64,000 bases of DNA from Galerina marginata (Eukaryota; Basidiomycota; Agaricomycetes; Agaricales; Galerinaceae), in NCBI GenBank assembly GCA_023014335.1, contig JAECYW010000012.1:248001-312000 (forward strand), in the 5' to 3' direction. The notes beneath the pieces were generated by a model. That model was not told the origin of the DNA, did not search any database, and saw only the letters and a program-made list of their open reading frames with translations. A program made the translations under genes and the position numbers. Positions 12,092 to 22,899 of this stretch are shown here, piece by piece (positions within the stretch are counted from its first letter, which is position 1; every line of letters begins with the position of its first letter).

Positions 12092-13272
12092 ATGCGACAC
12101 TTTTCGGCTCTCCTCGCCCTATCAGCACTTGCTCTGCAGTGTGTCGCCCAGAAAAATGTTGTCCTGACCAACGACGACGGGTGGGCTGTCGCCCAGATTC
12201 GTGCGGAATACACGGCTTTGGTAGCGGATGGGTACAATGTACGTGTCCCATAACTGCAATGGTGTATCCACAATAACTATCAAATACTTCTAGGTTATAT
12301 TATCTGCTCCAGCAGAGAATAAATCAGGAACTGGATCCTCGACTACCACCCCTACACCCCGTACTTCACCTTGCGAGTTCAATACTTGTCCATCTGGTTC
12401 GCCTGCTACAGGGGCTGACGCCACTGACCGTATGTTTTCCAATATATCTCATCAGAAGTAGTATCAACTGAAGTTGTACAAAATAGCGAGGATTAACTAC
12501 GTCAACGGCTTTCCGTGAGTTTTTATCAATATTTCTACGCCTCCGAAACTGAGGGGGTATTATTACCGCAATAGGGTGGATTCAGTTCGATATGGGATCC
12601 AGACACTTGCGCCAAAATTCTTCGGGACGAAACCTGACTTCGTCATGAGTGGATCTAACATTGGAAGTGAGTCGACATATGTTTGATGATTACAACAACG
12701 ACTTATCGCGTGGGGCCAAGCTAACCTCGGTTCAACTGTTATGATATCCGGCACGGTGTAAGCATCATCCGTGATACATGCAGATATTGGGCTCATCTAG
12801 GGAAATCAGTGGCGCTGCGTCAGAGGCCGCCTTAGAAGGAATCCCCTCCATCGCATTCTCCGGCAGCTCTGGATCGCAAGTATCCTACACAACACTCACC
12901 GACACCACCACCTCGTCCACCAAGGCCGCCAACATCTACACAAGCCTCGCGCTTAAATTCATGACAGCCCTCCTGAACAACAGCGGTCCGATCCTTCCAC
13001 CAGGCATCAGCGTGAACGTCAACTTTGCGTCGACGTCCAGCTGCTCATCAGCGTCAAGCTACAAGTTCGTCTTCACGAGAATATTGGCGAGCAGCAGCGC
13101 AACGGATGTGACGACTTGTGGTACGAACCACTTGACCGCGGAGTCTACAGCTATTACCAAAGGCTGCATCGCTACTGTCAGCGTTTTCAACGCGTCGACA
13201 AAGGCGGACGTCAATGCTGCTACTCAGGGCGTCGTTCTAAACAAGCTGACTTCAATCTTGAGCTGCCCGTAA
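12092..13272 (+). CDS. Secreted SurE-like phosphatase/nucleotidase, paralogue 1
   Basis: Exons are 12092-12238, 12294-12429, 12487-12514, 12575-12666, 12721-12757 and 12810-13272; 300 aa. A signal peptide (residues 1-19, cleavage near CVAQ) precedes VVLTNDDGW, the SurE metal-binding motif with the paired aspartates at 28-29. The core continues with NKSGTGS, SVRYGIQTL, SGSNIG and VPSIAFSG-type loops. SurE proteins are acid phosphatases/nucleotidases; the fungal secreted branch is poorly characterised. The exon 5/6 junction was chosen to give SGTVGAAS, as in paralogue 2. The mature part is Ser/Thr-rich with several NxS/T sites and paired cysteines, consistent with secretion. It shares all intron positions with the copy at 16225. 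Confidence 0.9.
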
Positions 13273-13504
13273 TTTGTTCGATGACAGTACATAGTCGGAG
13301 TAGTGCAAAATGTATCTTTATAAAACTGACGAACGTTGCAATTGCATCCTTCCAATCATCCTTCTGAATTCTATGAAAATCGAAAATTGACTTTTTGGTC
13401 GAAGGCACAAAATGGCTGAAAAGGATGATACTTACAACCCACAGTGTTCGGCGAGACACCGTCTTCATGAATGCGAGGATGTTTTGTCTTGGGTGATAAT
13501 ATAG

Positions 13505-14160
13505 GTACGACATATTCAGAGAACGAGACAGGACATACGTGGCAGACGCGACAGTCAGATTTCCGTCCTTCCCAGAAATTTTGTCGAGAGTGTATTTTAC
13601 TTCTCCGGAAAAGGTTGAATCAAGCACAAGGAACTCCTTCAAGGCGTTGTAAAATTTTGCGTTTCTTCATTCCAGCTTTTGCACCTTCCTGGACAGTGCC
13701 TGCATATTCGACTCGTTTCACAGCCCAGACGACGCTACTGAGTTTGACAAGACCAAATGCTTCAAACCAGCCGGCTGCTTTCGCATCTCGAATTCCGGCC
13801 AGAGGATGCCGCCCCAGGAACGACCGAACAGGTCAAAGTCGTCCTGGATGGAGAAGGAAGTTCCTCAGGAAATTGAAAAGCTCGTCGATGCGTAGGTAGA
13901 ACTTTCAGAATGTAGCTGGCTTCTCTCGGAGATGGGTGGATTTTCCGTTTCCGAGCTGGTCATAGATGATGCTGATGCTGGGCTGCGATGCGAGGGCGAC
14001 GGCGATGAGATAGTTTGGGAAAGGCCCAAGCCACCGTGCAGGAAAATTAGGACAATTAGATGCGAGTTGCATTTTCCAGGTCTTCGAACGTTTGTCTTGT
14101 ATGATTACCCTTCATGAATAGGTGAAGTCGACGGTTCTTTCGCTTGGAGGAAGACTTTGT
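13505..14160 (-). pseudogene. Decayed proline iminopeptidase-like (alpha/beta hydrolase) gene
   Basis: Read on the minus strand, recognisable segments of the family appear in order but in different frames with stops between them: RTVDFTY, DLENATR, YDQLGNGKSTHLRE, DDFDLFGRSWGGIL with the nucleophile-elbow G-x-S-W-G-G, EFEMRKQPAGLKHLVL, and YTLDKISGKDGNLTVASA. Several stop codons (for example after the first strand and before the elbow) and frame changes cannot be repaired by sensible introns. The N-terminal methionine is not evident and the C-terminal catalytic His region was not found. The relic lies between the two SurE-like paralogues. Ends are approximate. Confidence 0.75.
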
Positions 14161-14337
14161 GAGCTACAGGCGAGACTGAGAGTCAGAAGGGTGTTAGGAA
14201 TAAACTTGCAAAGACCTTACCGAATGTGCAAAAGTGTCGGGTAAGGAAAGTGTCTGAGACATAATTTTGATATTATGCGTGTTTCTTCCCGCCATACAGG
14301 TTTGTGATGTCGAATAATTGGTTGACCGCCCATAGTG

Positions 14338-14940
14338 CTGGGTATGTTATCTGCCCGGCTAAGTCCGGAGTGAGCCTCCAGATTTTTTGTTACAGCTCTC
14401 CTGAGACGAAATCGAGGCTTAACGTTACGAGATTTGACATGTGCGTAGGCCTCTATGTTTTAATAAACTCTGTCTCTTCAAAATTTTGAATATGCGACTC
14501 GATGAGGCTCAAGAAATGAATATGTTATCTGCCATCAGCCAATGTTATCTGCCAATGGCAGATAACATTGGCCTACATCAAGCGCTTTCCTGGATTCATT
14601 TCTTATTTATAAATTATGAAAATTTACCAGCTCATAGAGGTTCCTATATTCATTAAAACTGTCTCTTCATAATTTTCTGGTGAAGCCCAGGAACGGTGAA
14701 ATACTGTCCGATATCCTGGCTATGTTACCTGCAAAGTCTCAAAAAGGTCTCAAATGTTCTACATACTCTCCTGGGTTCAAATCATGCCTTCAGAGCTCAA
14801 AATCTTGCTGGAAGGTAGTAATGTATTTGGATAGGATATCTGTCTCCTTACAATTTTATTTTCCTGCTGCTGAGCCACGCAGAACATCGAAATGTTATCT
14901 GCCATAGCCAATGTTACCTGCCATTACCGGATTTGGCACT
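14338..14940. repeat. Diverged tandem repeats of about 185 bp
   Basis: The block TGTCTC(T/C)TTCAAAATTTT recurs near 14467, 14660 and 14840 in variant form. Each is preceded by a related CTATGTTTTAATAAA-like stretch and followed about 50-60 nt later by ATGTTA(T/C)CTGC(C). A fourth ATGTTATCTGCC lies near 14343. Together this gives at least three degenerate units of roughly 180-195 bp. They are not in any gene model. Confidence 0.6.
14538..14572. repeat. 35-bp perfect palindrome inside the tandem repeats
   Basis: The arm GCCAATGTTATCTGCCA is followed by one central A (14555) and then its exact complement. It could form a cruciform or mark a head-to-head junction of the ATGTTATCTGCC motif. Confidence 0.85.
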
Positions 14941-16170
14941 TGATGTGATCCGCCACCTTCTCCCCAACGGCCTCTTCCACAACGCGGGCTCGCATTTTCT
15001 GTAGATAAAAATAATGTATATGCTTTGATAGAATGTCCATATTTTTTTCCTGACAGATCTGTCTGATATTTTCGAGCCCCCAGTCAAAATCACGGCCGAT
15101 CCGCGTAGATAAAGGCAGACTCAGCAAATGGTGCGCGCGAAGCGCGCTGAAAAAAAAACCGTGAAAATTAGTAAATATTGTTCCGAGGTAAAGCACTCCG
15201 AATACTGCCTATGGGATCAGAAAAATAAGAAGAAGTCATATATTTCCTTTGAAACTCTCTTTTTCTACCTTTTTTTCCTCTTCTTTCCTCTTTCGGATAC
15301 CCAGTACTATGGGGGGAGAACCGAATAATTGACTCCTGAGTTGCTCCTGGGGCTGATATGTTTGATGTAGTATGTTCGGCAGCAGCTTATAAAATTGGGT
15401 ATTGATTTTTGGTATCTTGCAAGAATTACCATTGACGTTTCTTCGTTTCTGGTCGTTCGAACATATCAGAGTCTTTGAGCGAAATCCCGTCATCGATATC
15501 GCCGCAAGCCTTTACTGGTACTTGTCGAGTCCTATGCCTCCTGCAGCTGGACAGCGGTCCCACCTTCTTTCCGGCGACACGAAGAGAAAATCGTGCACAG
15601 AAAACGTGGCAGACAATTCAAGCATCCACATTTAAAGGCATACAGCGACGATGAACTCTATTTTCACTGCAGCTTTAGGTCTGAATATTGAACGATCCAG
15701 CCATGAACAAAGGACTGCGGGATTAGAAAATGGGAAGGACTTACGACGCTACTAATGACCACCATGACTCCAGACATAGGCGACCACGCAATGCTAACCG
15801 AGTCCTCTTCCCAAATGATTTGCTCTTTTCAACGAACGTTGGGATTCCAACTTTCAAGTGATTTTGCAAACAGCATTCCCAGCGATGGGCAGCGGTCGCC
15901 GCGCTTGCCGCCGGGAAGACCTCGACGAATGGACCACTGGCGGTCATTTGACATGACCAAGTCGACCAATTGACCACATGGAAGCTCGAGTGAAAAGCTA
16001 CTGAAGGCGCTTATGACGACAAAAAGGAAGCCAGAACACAAGGCTAAAAACCAAGAATAAAACACGAAATGATGGCGGAGACTTTATGTTTTTCGTGCCT
16101 TTGACAGGCGCGCACGTGTCACTTTCACGTTCATCCTGGACCTCTCATGATCACCGCCAGAGCTCTGTCT

Positions 16171-16180
16171 CATAAATAGC
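16171..16180 (+). promoter_or_regulatory. TATA-like element of SurE-like gene 2
   Basis: CATAAATAGC lies about 50 nt upstream of the ATG at 16225, in the position of the TATA box of the paralogue. Weak evidence. Confidence 0.35.
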
Positions 16181-16224
16181 CAGCACAAAAATGGACCCTG
16201 TTCCTTGAGTGCTCCCCAAAAGCC

Positions 16225-17423
16225 ATGCAGAGCCGCCTCTACGTTTCAGTCGTCCTCGCGTTGTCGCTGCTCGGCGTCTGCGACGCGACCAAAGTCGTCC
16301 TCACCAACGACGACGGCTGGGCGACAGCCCAGATCCGCGCTCAGTACGGTGCACTCAAAAGTGCGGGTTACGATGTACGTATGCCTTCCTTGCTTCTAAC
16401 GCGGTGTGTTCGCGTCTCCTGATGAAGTGGATCCGCAGGTTATTCTGTCTGCCCCAGCGATCAACAAGTCGGGCTCGGGCTCCTCGTCTACGACACCGAC
16501 GAAGTTAACCTCGCCTTGCGAGTTCAACACGTGTCCCTCTGGGTCGCCTGCTGTTGGAGCGGATTCATCTGACCGTAAGTGATGTTCCTGTCTTTGAAGA
16601 TGTGAAAATTTTAAAAAGAGTTATGTAGCGAACATCAATTATGTCAATGCATACCCGTAGGTCGTGCCTTGGTGAACCGAAAATTTGTCTGCTTATTTTT
16701 GTTGTCCTTGAAGAGTCGACTCCGTGCGCTATGGCATCCAGACCCTCTCTCCTGAGATCTTCCAGTCCGCCCCAGATCTTGTTATCAGCGGAACCAACGT
16801 CGGGAGTAAGTCTTCAACTCATCAACGACCGAAAGCCCACTCATTCACATATTCTGTTCTTCAGCCAACCTCGGCCTTGCCACCTTCTTTTCTGGAACCA
16901 TGTCAGTCCTCTAGTAAACCCATCCAATTTTCACTTACAAACAAAACACACAACCAGCGGAGCCGCCAGCGACGCAGCTCTCAAAGGCGTCCCCTCCATC
17001 GCCTTCTCCGGCGACTCCGGCGATCAAGTCTCCTACACGACCCTCACCACCAGCCCAACCGCCACATCCTCCGTCGCCGCCAAAATCTACAGCGAGCTCG
17101 TCGTCAAGTTCACCACGGCGCTCATCAACAACAGCGGGCCCATCCTGCCCGCCGGGATCAGCCTCAACGTCAACTTCGCGTCCATCGCGTCGTGCCCGTC
17201 GTCCGCGAGCTACAAGTTCGTGCTGACGAGGGTGTATCCCAATCTTTTTGGCACGGATGTGACGACTTGTGGGACCAACAAGCTGCCGGTTGAGACGAGC
17301 GCGATTGGGAAGGGCTGTGTGGCGACTGTTAGCGTGTTCCAGGCGAGTAATAAGGGTGATGTTGATGCGGCGACGCAGGCTGTTGTGCTGGGCAAGCTGT
17401 CGTCGATTTTGCAGTGCCTTTGA
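16225..17423 (+). CDS. Secreted SurE-like phosphatase/nucleotidase, paralogue 2
   Basis: Exons are 16225-16374, 16439-16574, 16629-16656, 16714-16805, 16865-16901 and 16958-17423; 302 aa. Exon lengths 2-5 are identical to paralogue 1 (136, 28, 92, 37 nt). A signal peptide spans about residues 1-21, followed by VVLTNDDGW with the two metal-binding aspartates, SVRYGIQTL, a G-T-N-V-G loop, and SGTIGAAS formed at the last junction. The fourth exon must begin at 16714 (AG/A GTC GAC) to keep frame; the AG two bases later breaks it. Its third-codon positions are much more G+C-rich than those of paralogue 1, suggesting different selection or age. Role inferred from family: extracellular phosphate or nucleotide scavenging. 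Confidence 0.9.
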
Positions 17424-17541
17424 GAAGAGATTATAGATTATATAAATTTAGTGCAGGTTATATTTATCTAGGGATTGATGGGTCAATCGTATACCTTTAT
17501 TGGAGGAAAGAGGGCGACACAACACACCTTATATTATATAC

Positions 17542-19158
17542 TCATTCATTTCCATCATCATCTAGCTCGTCTCCCTGTTCCACCTTCCGCCTATCCTCTT
17601 TCCTCAGACCTTTTCCCAGTCTCCACCGCTCATTCATAACCTCGACCGTGTCCAACCTCTTTCTCTCGAGCAGAGACACGTACTTCAGGTTCCTCTTGAA
17701 CGTCCCTCCTCCCAACGGGATGTTCATATAACGCTCCCTCTCCGGTCTGCCTTTCAATTTATCCAGATCCCGGAGCCCATTCTTAAGCGGCAGCAGTAAG
17801 GGCGGGAGAGGGTGGTGCTTCTCCGCCGCTTTCATGAAATATCGGTCGAGAGTGGCGAACACGCGCGAGCGCGAGTGTATGTTCTGCAGTTGGTGGTACA
17901 AATCCCCTCGAACGACCTCGCCGCCCGCGTCGTCGGTCCCGCTCGACGTGCGCCAGTCGAGCTCAGATTCGTCGTACCCGCATTCCCAGAGCATCAATGG
18001 GAGAGCGTCGGCCATTTGGTATTCGGGTTTGCGATCCACCACTGTGTACTTTCCTCTCTCAGCGTCTTCCGGACGAAGAGGCTTTATTCCCTCCTCGACG
18101 TTCATCAGTTCTGTGACGACCGAGGGAGGCTCGAGCCCCGACCCGACGAGGAAGAGGACCGACATGATATGGCGCACTTGGTGGTACAAAAACGCGGTCC
18201 CAACAAGGTCGAACACATGCATGTGCCCGTTCCCGCCATCGTCTTCGTCCCGGCCGTCCAGCGGCTCGATGGAGGCGCGCAGGATCTTACGCCTAAAACT
18301 CGTGATCTGCTTCTGCGCGTCGAGCTTGCACAGATTGCGGAAGTCGTGTTCGCCGAGCATGCGCGCGGCGGCTGCTTGCATCGCGGGTATGTCGAGATAG
18401 AGGGAGGAGAAGAAGTATTTATAGTGGCGGTATTTGCAGGAGAAGCGGGCGGAGAAGGAGGACGGGACGGGGGACCAGGCGATGATACGGATGGTGGCTG
18501 GGAGGAGGCGGTTGATCATGGCTAGGTAGTCGTGCTCTCTTGTGTTTTTGGAGGCTTTGCGTATTGAGGTGTTCGAAGAGGGTTCCTCTGACATGGCGAT
18601 GGATCCAAACTCGTCTTCGAGGTCGACTAGTCCGTCTGGCTCTGGTTGTACTTCCACATTTTCGTCCGTTGGAGGATGGTTTTCTTCCTCTGCAGGCAGC
18701 GCGCTTCTAACCCACAACGACACGACCTGGCCAGCGGCGCTCACACCACGATCCGTCCGCCCGCACTTCTCCCATCCACAACCCTCAAACCCCGCCTCTG
18801 GGTCGACCAGCCGCGTTTTGGCGAGCACGTCGAACAACACATTCTCCACCGTCGGCAGCGGAGTCGGCCCATTCTGGAACGCAAGGCCACCGTACTCCCA
18901 TCCTGAATAGCAGAACTTGAGCGCGATCTTCCTTCGCGAGTGTTTGGAGAAATCGAATGCCTTTTCTTGGACCTTTGGCGGAGGAATGACCGGGTCAGCA
19001 GATGTGCCCTCGAGCTGCATCAGCCGCTCGACGAGTTTGTCGCGTGTCCATCCGGCGTATGGACCTAGATCAGGGCTGGAGGTGGCAGTTGGTGGCATTG
19101 AATATCCGAGGCGGGATATGCTTGATCGCGAACAAAGATAGCGTAGGCCGATGTTCAT
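17542..19158 (-). CDS. DEG1: tRNA pseudouridine(38/39) synthase
   Basis: A single-exon 538-aa protein of the TruA family (DEG1/PUS3), which isomerises U38 and U39 in the anticodon stem-loop. The catalytic aspartate is at residue 136 in GRTDRGVSA. The family blocks KIALKFCYSGWEYGGLAFQ, RLLPATIRIIAWSPVPSSFSARFSCKYRHYKYFF, and DLVGTAFLYHQVRHIMSVLF are present. ATG at 19158 is used; an upstream in-frame extension would start with TTG. The first 22 residues are Arg/Ser-rich and amphipathic, so a mitochondrial form plus a cytosolic form from the Met at residue 21 is plausible. It is longer than the yeast protein because of acidic and Ser-rich insertions. It is convergent with SurE-like gene 2. Confidence 0.95.
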   Translation of the reverse strand: MNIGLRYLCSRSSISRLGYSMPPTATSSPDLGPYAGWTRDKLVERLMQLEGTSADPVIPPPKVQEKAFDFSKHSRRKIALKFCYSGWEYGGLAFQNGPTPLPTVENVLFDVLAKTRLVDPEAGFEGCGWEKCGRTDRGVSAAGQVVSLWVRSALPAEEENHPPTDENVEVQPEPDGLVDLEDEFGSIAMSEEPSSNTSIRKASKNTREHDYLAMINRLLPATIRIIAWSPVPSSFSARFSCKYRHYKYFFSSLYLDIPAMQAAAARMLGEHDFRNLCKLDAQKQITSFRRKILRASIEPLDGRDEDDGGNGHMHVFDLVGTAFLYHQVRHIMSVLFLVGSGLEPPSVVTELMNVEEGIKPLRPEDAERGKYTVVDRKPEYQMADALPLMLWECGYDESELDWRTSSGTDDAGGEVVRGDLYHQLQNIHSRSRVFATLDRYFMKAAEKHHPLPPLLLPLKNGLRDLDKLKGRPERERYMNIPLGGGTFKRNLKYVSLLERKRLDTVEVMNERWRLGKGLRKEDRRKVEQGDELDDDGNE

Positions 19159-19652
19159 AAAATTATTCGACAAGCAGTATTATATATACCTGTGAAGGTG
19201 AGTCAGATGCAATCATTATTTTACGCGAAATGAGTCGTTCTTACCTACCTGAAGACTCTGAATCAAAACATTGGGTCAAAGTGGATAAGAGAGGGTTGGG
19301 ATAAGATTAGGTAGTGATGAACAGATCGACCGTCGCTGGAGCCTGGCAGTGGCAGAGATCATTTGTCGATATTTTCTCAGGCTCACCCATCTTGATTCTT
19401 TCCTCCACCACAACCATCTAAGTATCTCGTTTACTTATAATAACCTGCAGCATCAAAGATCCTTGAACAGCGGCAGACATATCCAATGCATCCCAAGTAT
19501 CCGCATTGTGAGGGCCCGGTGACAACTATCACGCCGCAGTCAAGGGCTATGCCATCTGTCTAGAGCTGTCCTTCATAAATACGACAGCGCTCACCACGCG
19601 GGCCTCAATCTCTGGTACTTAAGACCGATAAACCACCTCTGCGCGTTTCGCC
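19159..19652. other. Divergent promoter region between DEG1 and a BRI3-like gene
   Basis: A 494-bp head-to-head interval. CATAAATAC near 19574 could serve the plus-strand gene. No reading frame is supported. Confidence 0.5.
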
Positions 19653-20392
19653 ATGATCATGAACGATACTAAAGACTCACATCCTCCGACTCCGGGATTC
19701 CCTCCACCGTCGTATCTGCCGCAAGGCCAGACCTTCGCACCCCAGACCGGAAATGGGCAGCCTCAGGTGGTGACAATGAATGTGGCGCAAGTGCATCAGG
19801 ATATGCAGCAGTACCCGCCAGGCACGACGGGGGCGTATCCAACAACTGCGGGGTTCACAACGTCTGGAGGGTATCCAATGACTGCGGGGGTTACAACGTC
19901 TGGAGGGTATCCGATGACTGGGGGAATCACAACTACCGGAGGATATCCAGCCGTTACGAGAGGGTATCCGGTAGCCGCGCCTCCTATGGGGATGCAGCCT
20001 AGCATGGGAATGGATGTTAATAACGCTGCCGCCGTCGGGGCACAATATCAGAGTGCATGTGCGTACTCTAAAGTCATCCTACTTATTCTGGAAAAGCTAA
20101 TGGTTTTTTTTAATAAAAAAATAGTGCTTGCTCGGTGCGCGCAGGGGAACCATGAAGTTACGACGAGCTTTGGTCCTTGTGGGATTATCACAGCCATCGT
20201 AGGTCGATTTTGCTCTGTCCTATGCTGTAAATGTTGGCTAACTCGATGATTTTTCGACAGTGCTTATTCCCAATAGGGCTGATTTGTCTTTTGTAAGTCT
20301 TTTCAAACGCCACGGTGTATAAACGATCTGAGGGTTTTTTAAGCATGGACGTACAAAAGAAATGCTCAAGATGTGGGGTCACTCTCCCCTGA
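19653..20392 (+). CDS. BRI3-like small membrane protein, paralogue 1
   Basis: Exons are 19653-20058, 20125-20198, 20261-20292 and 20344-20392; 186 aa. A Pro/Gly/Tyr/Thr-rich N-terminal half contains a repeated unit around GGYPMT (about residues 60-105). The C-terminal module is LARCAQGNHEVTTSFGPCG, then a hydrophobic ITAICLFPIGLICLF segment, then KKCSRCGVTL. This is the layout of the BRI3 (brain protein I3) family: cysteine-rich motif, one membrane segment, terminal CxRC. BRI3 is an endolysosomal membrane protein in animals; the fungal role is unknown. The terminal CSRCG is only reached if intron 3 ends at 20343. Confidence 0.85.
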
Positions 20393-21125
20393 AAACACCT
20401 ACTAGACGAATTCATCTTTCTCTCTTGCCACTTGGACTACGATTATGATTATTTGGTTAAGGATGGGGCGTTTTAATGGATATTTGCTGTATTTTATGTA
20501 AGGTTACTGAGACAATATTGGCAGACACTATCTGATGAAAACGCGACATATTTGTAGCTTCGTATGTTATTCTATACTTTTAGTTACGTAGACTACTATA
20601 TATGAAAAGTATAGGTAAAATTTCTACTGTAATCCAAACTCTGTGTATCCGAGGGAAGAAATAAACGACCTGACCAAAAAGGTTGTACTTTTACTATATT
20701 TTACATCTCGCGACTGGGATCTAAAGTTGAGAGGAAACGAACATCTTCATTCATTTCAATCACATCACGCTATTGAAAATACTCGAGTAGTCGGCAGCAT
20801 GTCCAACAACCATCCAATGACCTGATGGGCATGGAGCTTCTAGCTTCCAGCCAGTATGTGTATTGTTGAACTGGGATATTTCTAGCACACATGTATCATC
20901 GGAAATCGCATCGATCATGGGTTAGAAAGAACACTACTCGATTTCACAGCACCGAAGGCTATGAAAGCTGTGGTTAACTACAGGTTGGCGCGACCAGCAC
21001 AGCTCACAGGCTGGACATAGGCAACCAGCTCAGAATGAATTATGAATGGAAATTATATGAACAACTCATACCAAGTACTTTACTTTCATGGGGAACGGCA
21101 AATGTTCTTTGGAGCATTAGGACGA
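20393..21125. other. Intergenic between convergent BRI3-like and 7TM genes
   Basis: An A+T-rich stretch. Nothing beyond two 3' ends was recognised. Confidence 0.6.
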
Positions 21126-22222
21126 CTACGGTCCTCCTTGCTCGGTGTTAGTCGAGCGATTCGAAACAAAGCGGATATTTCCAATTCGACGATCTCCTGT
21201 ATGACGATCGGTGTCAGGCGACACTGTTGTTTCAGCGTCGGTGCCATGAGCCACACGATAGATAATTAGAAGGGGAGAGATAATCTGAATTTAGGAAAGG
21301 CTTCAGTGAACGTACCAGGAAAAAATGGGGCTTACATACACAAATGTGAGGGAGGAGGAAGAACGGGAAGATAAAACCTTGACGAGCGGGCGAGAAGTAC
21401 AGCACGATGTACAGCACGGTGAAGAAGATGATTAACGAGCTAGATTCCACACACATGACCATGATCCTTGTGTAGAATGAACCGTGCATGCGTCCAAGGA
21501 CTTTGCGAAGGTATCTTTGGTGGTATAGGAGTCGAAGTACGATCAACGAAGCAAAAATAATGTTGGAGAAGGCCGAGAGGGACAAGGCAACGACCGGCCC
21601 CAGGCCAACGATATCAATGGGTATAAAGATCAACAACCCGGCCACTTTTTATGTTGCATTTACGAGTAAGCATCGTGAAATACAAAAGGTACGAATAAAA
21701 CTCACAGAAAGACATCACAGAAAGGAATATGAGAAGAACAACGAGAAAGAAATGAAATGGCTTTGAGATGCCTTGGTAAAGCACGAAGCAGCGCCAGACC
21801 TGTCGATTGAGCGTAGTTAATATCTAGCCACCCGAGAATACGATGAACATCACCATAAAACCATCTGCAGCCCATATGTCTACAGGAAGAAACCATGGAT
21901 TGTCTTCGGTTACGGAGAGCCAGCTCGAATCTAGAGGACCGGTACCGTCCCCGGATTCTGGTTGAAATATCGCTGCCGTGACAGATATGGTTTGCTGGAC
22001 CATGGCCCAAGTACTCAACAGCAGAAGAAAGGTGCTGTAGGTAAAAAGGAAGCGGAGTCTAATTTTTGAGTGGAGATGTTGTGCTTTCAAGAGAGAACGG
22101 AAGCAGCTGATGTAAAGCGAAATGACAAAACCGTATATAATTGCAGAAATAAACGAGCTCAGGAAGGTGATTTCGAGGTGAATATCCTTGCCTGGAATAA
22201 GCGAGGGCCGCCAGGGGGACAT
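21126..22222 (-). CDS. Multi-pass (probably 7TM) membrane protein, paralogue B
   Basis: Exons (minus): 21854-22222, 21706-21799, 21340-21644, 21126-21284; 308 aa. The start at 22222 (MSPWRPSLIPG) is preferred over a longer frame because paralogue C begins at the equivalent place. Helices cover SSFISAIIYGFVISLYISCF, FLFTYSTFLLLLSTWAMV, the V-W-R-C ... LVVLLIFLSVMSFL stretch, and later segments including VALSLSAFSNIIFASLIV and LIIFFTVLYIVLYF. Exons 2 and 3 have exactly the lengths seen in paralogue C (94 and 305 nt). The C-terminal tail of ~40 residues is hydrophilic. No signalling partner is visible nearby. Confidence 0.85.
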
Positions 22223-22899
22223 ATCATGGAAGAAACCTGGAGAAGCAATGGACGGAAGGAGCAAACAAGGCCAGTTTTCAAGCCATGCCATGTATTCAAG
22301 ATGGAGCTACTGTTTCCTCGCAATGCAACATCGGAATCATGATTCACCGATGGTCCATGCATCACATGCATCACATCGGAGTATGCAAGGTTAACCTTCC
22401 TTTTCGGCCTCGGAGAATTTGGACAAGGAGGGCATCCAGCGAGCCAACTCCTATAAATCACTGCCTAGAGAAGACCCGAGATCGCTTGATTGACGTAACT
22501 TGATGGTCCTCATCAAGTTGGGCTGCCAAGTTGAACTACCAGCTCGCAACCTGCGAGGAGTTGAAAAAATCGTATCTGTCCGCGCCCGTTAATTGCATGC
22601 ATGCAAGCGATACTGTAGTATTTTAAGTATAGCATACCGAAACCCGCACAACTCATAAGCTCGCTCATCGGTATTGCCATGCGATCCCACAAGAGTTTGC
22701 TCCTTCGCACAATGGAAACTGGGACATAAGAATAAAATAAACGAAAGGAGATTTGGGGATGGAGCCAGGACGACAAAGATCGAACACAAACTTAGAACCA
22801 AGTAGGTCGAGACATCCTACGAGCACCCATTGAGAATGGATTACGAGTGTAAAACGAGAAACTCGTACCGTACTGCTACTGCCCCAGGGTAAAGGTCTA
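22223..22899. other. Intergenic between tandem 7TM copies B and C
   Basis: Upstream region of copy B and 3' side of copy C. No coding feature is supported. Confidence 0.6.

Larger units (their letters stand above)
14161..16170. other. Gene-poor stretch containing diverged tandem repeats
   Basis: The first part (about 14338-14940) holds the tandem repeats listed separately. From 14940 to 15200 a minus-strand open frame of ~90 codons shows no known motif. 15200-16170 has only short frames and leads into the SurE-like gene 2 promoter. Confidence 0.5.

Noticed and set aside
14924..15196. Minus-strand frame of ~90 codons next to the tandem repeats
   Set aside because: It starts and ends in repeat-rich DNA, has no domain I recognise and no splice partner; not supported as a gene.
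18646..18910. Long plus-strand frames opposite DEG1
   Set aside because: They are antisense shadows of a G+C-rich coding region; the minus-strand frame carries the conserved synthase motifs.
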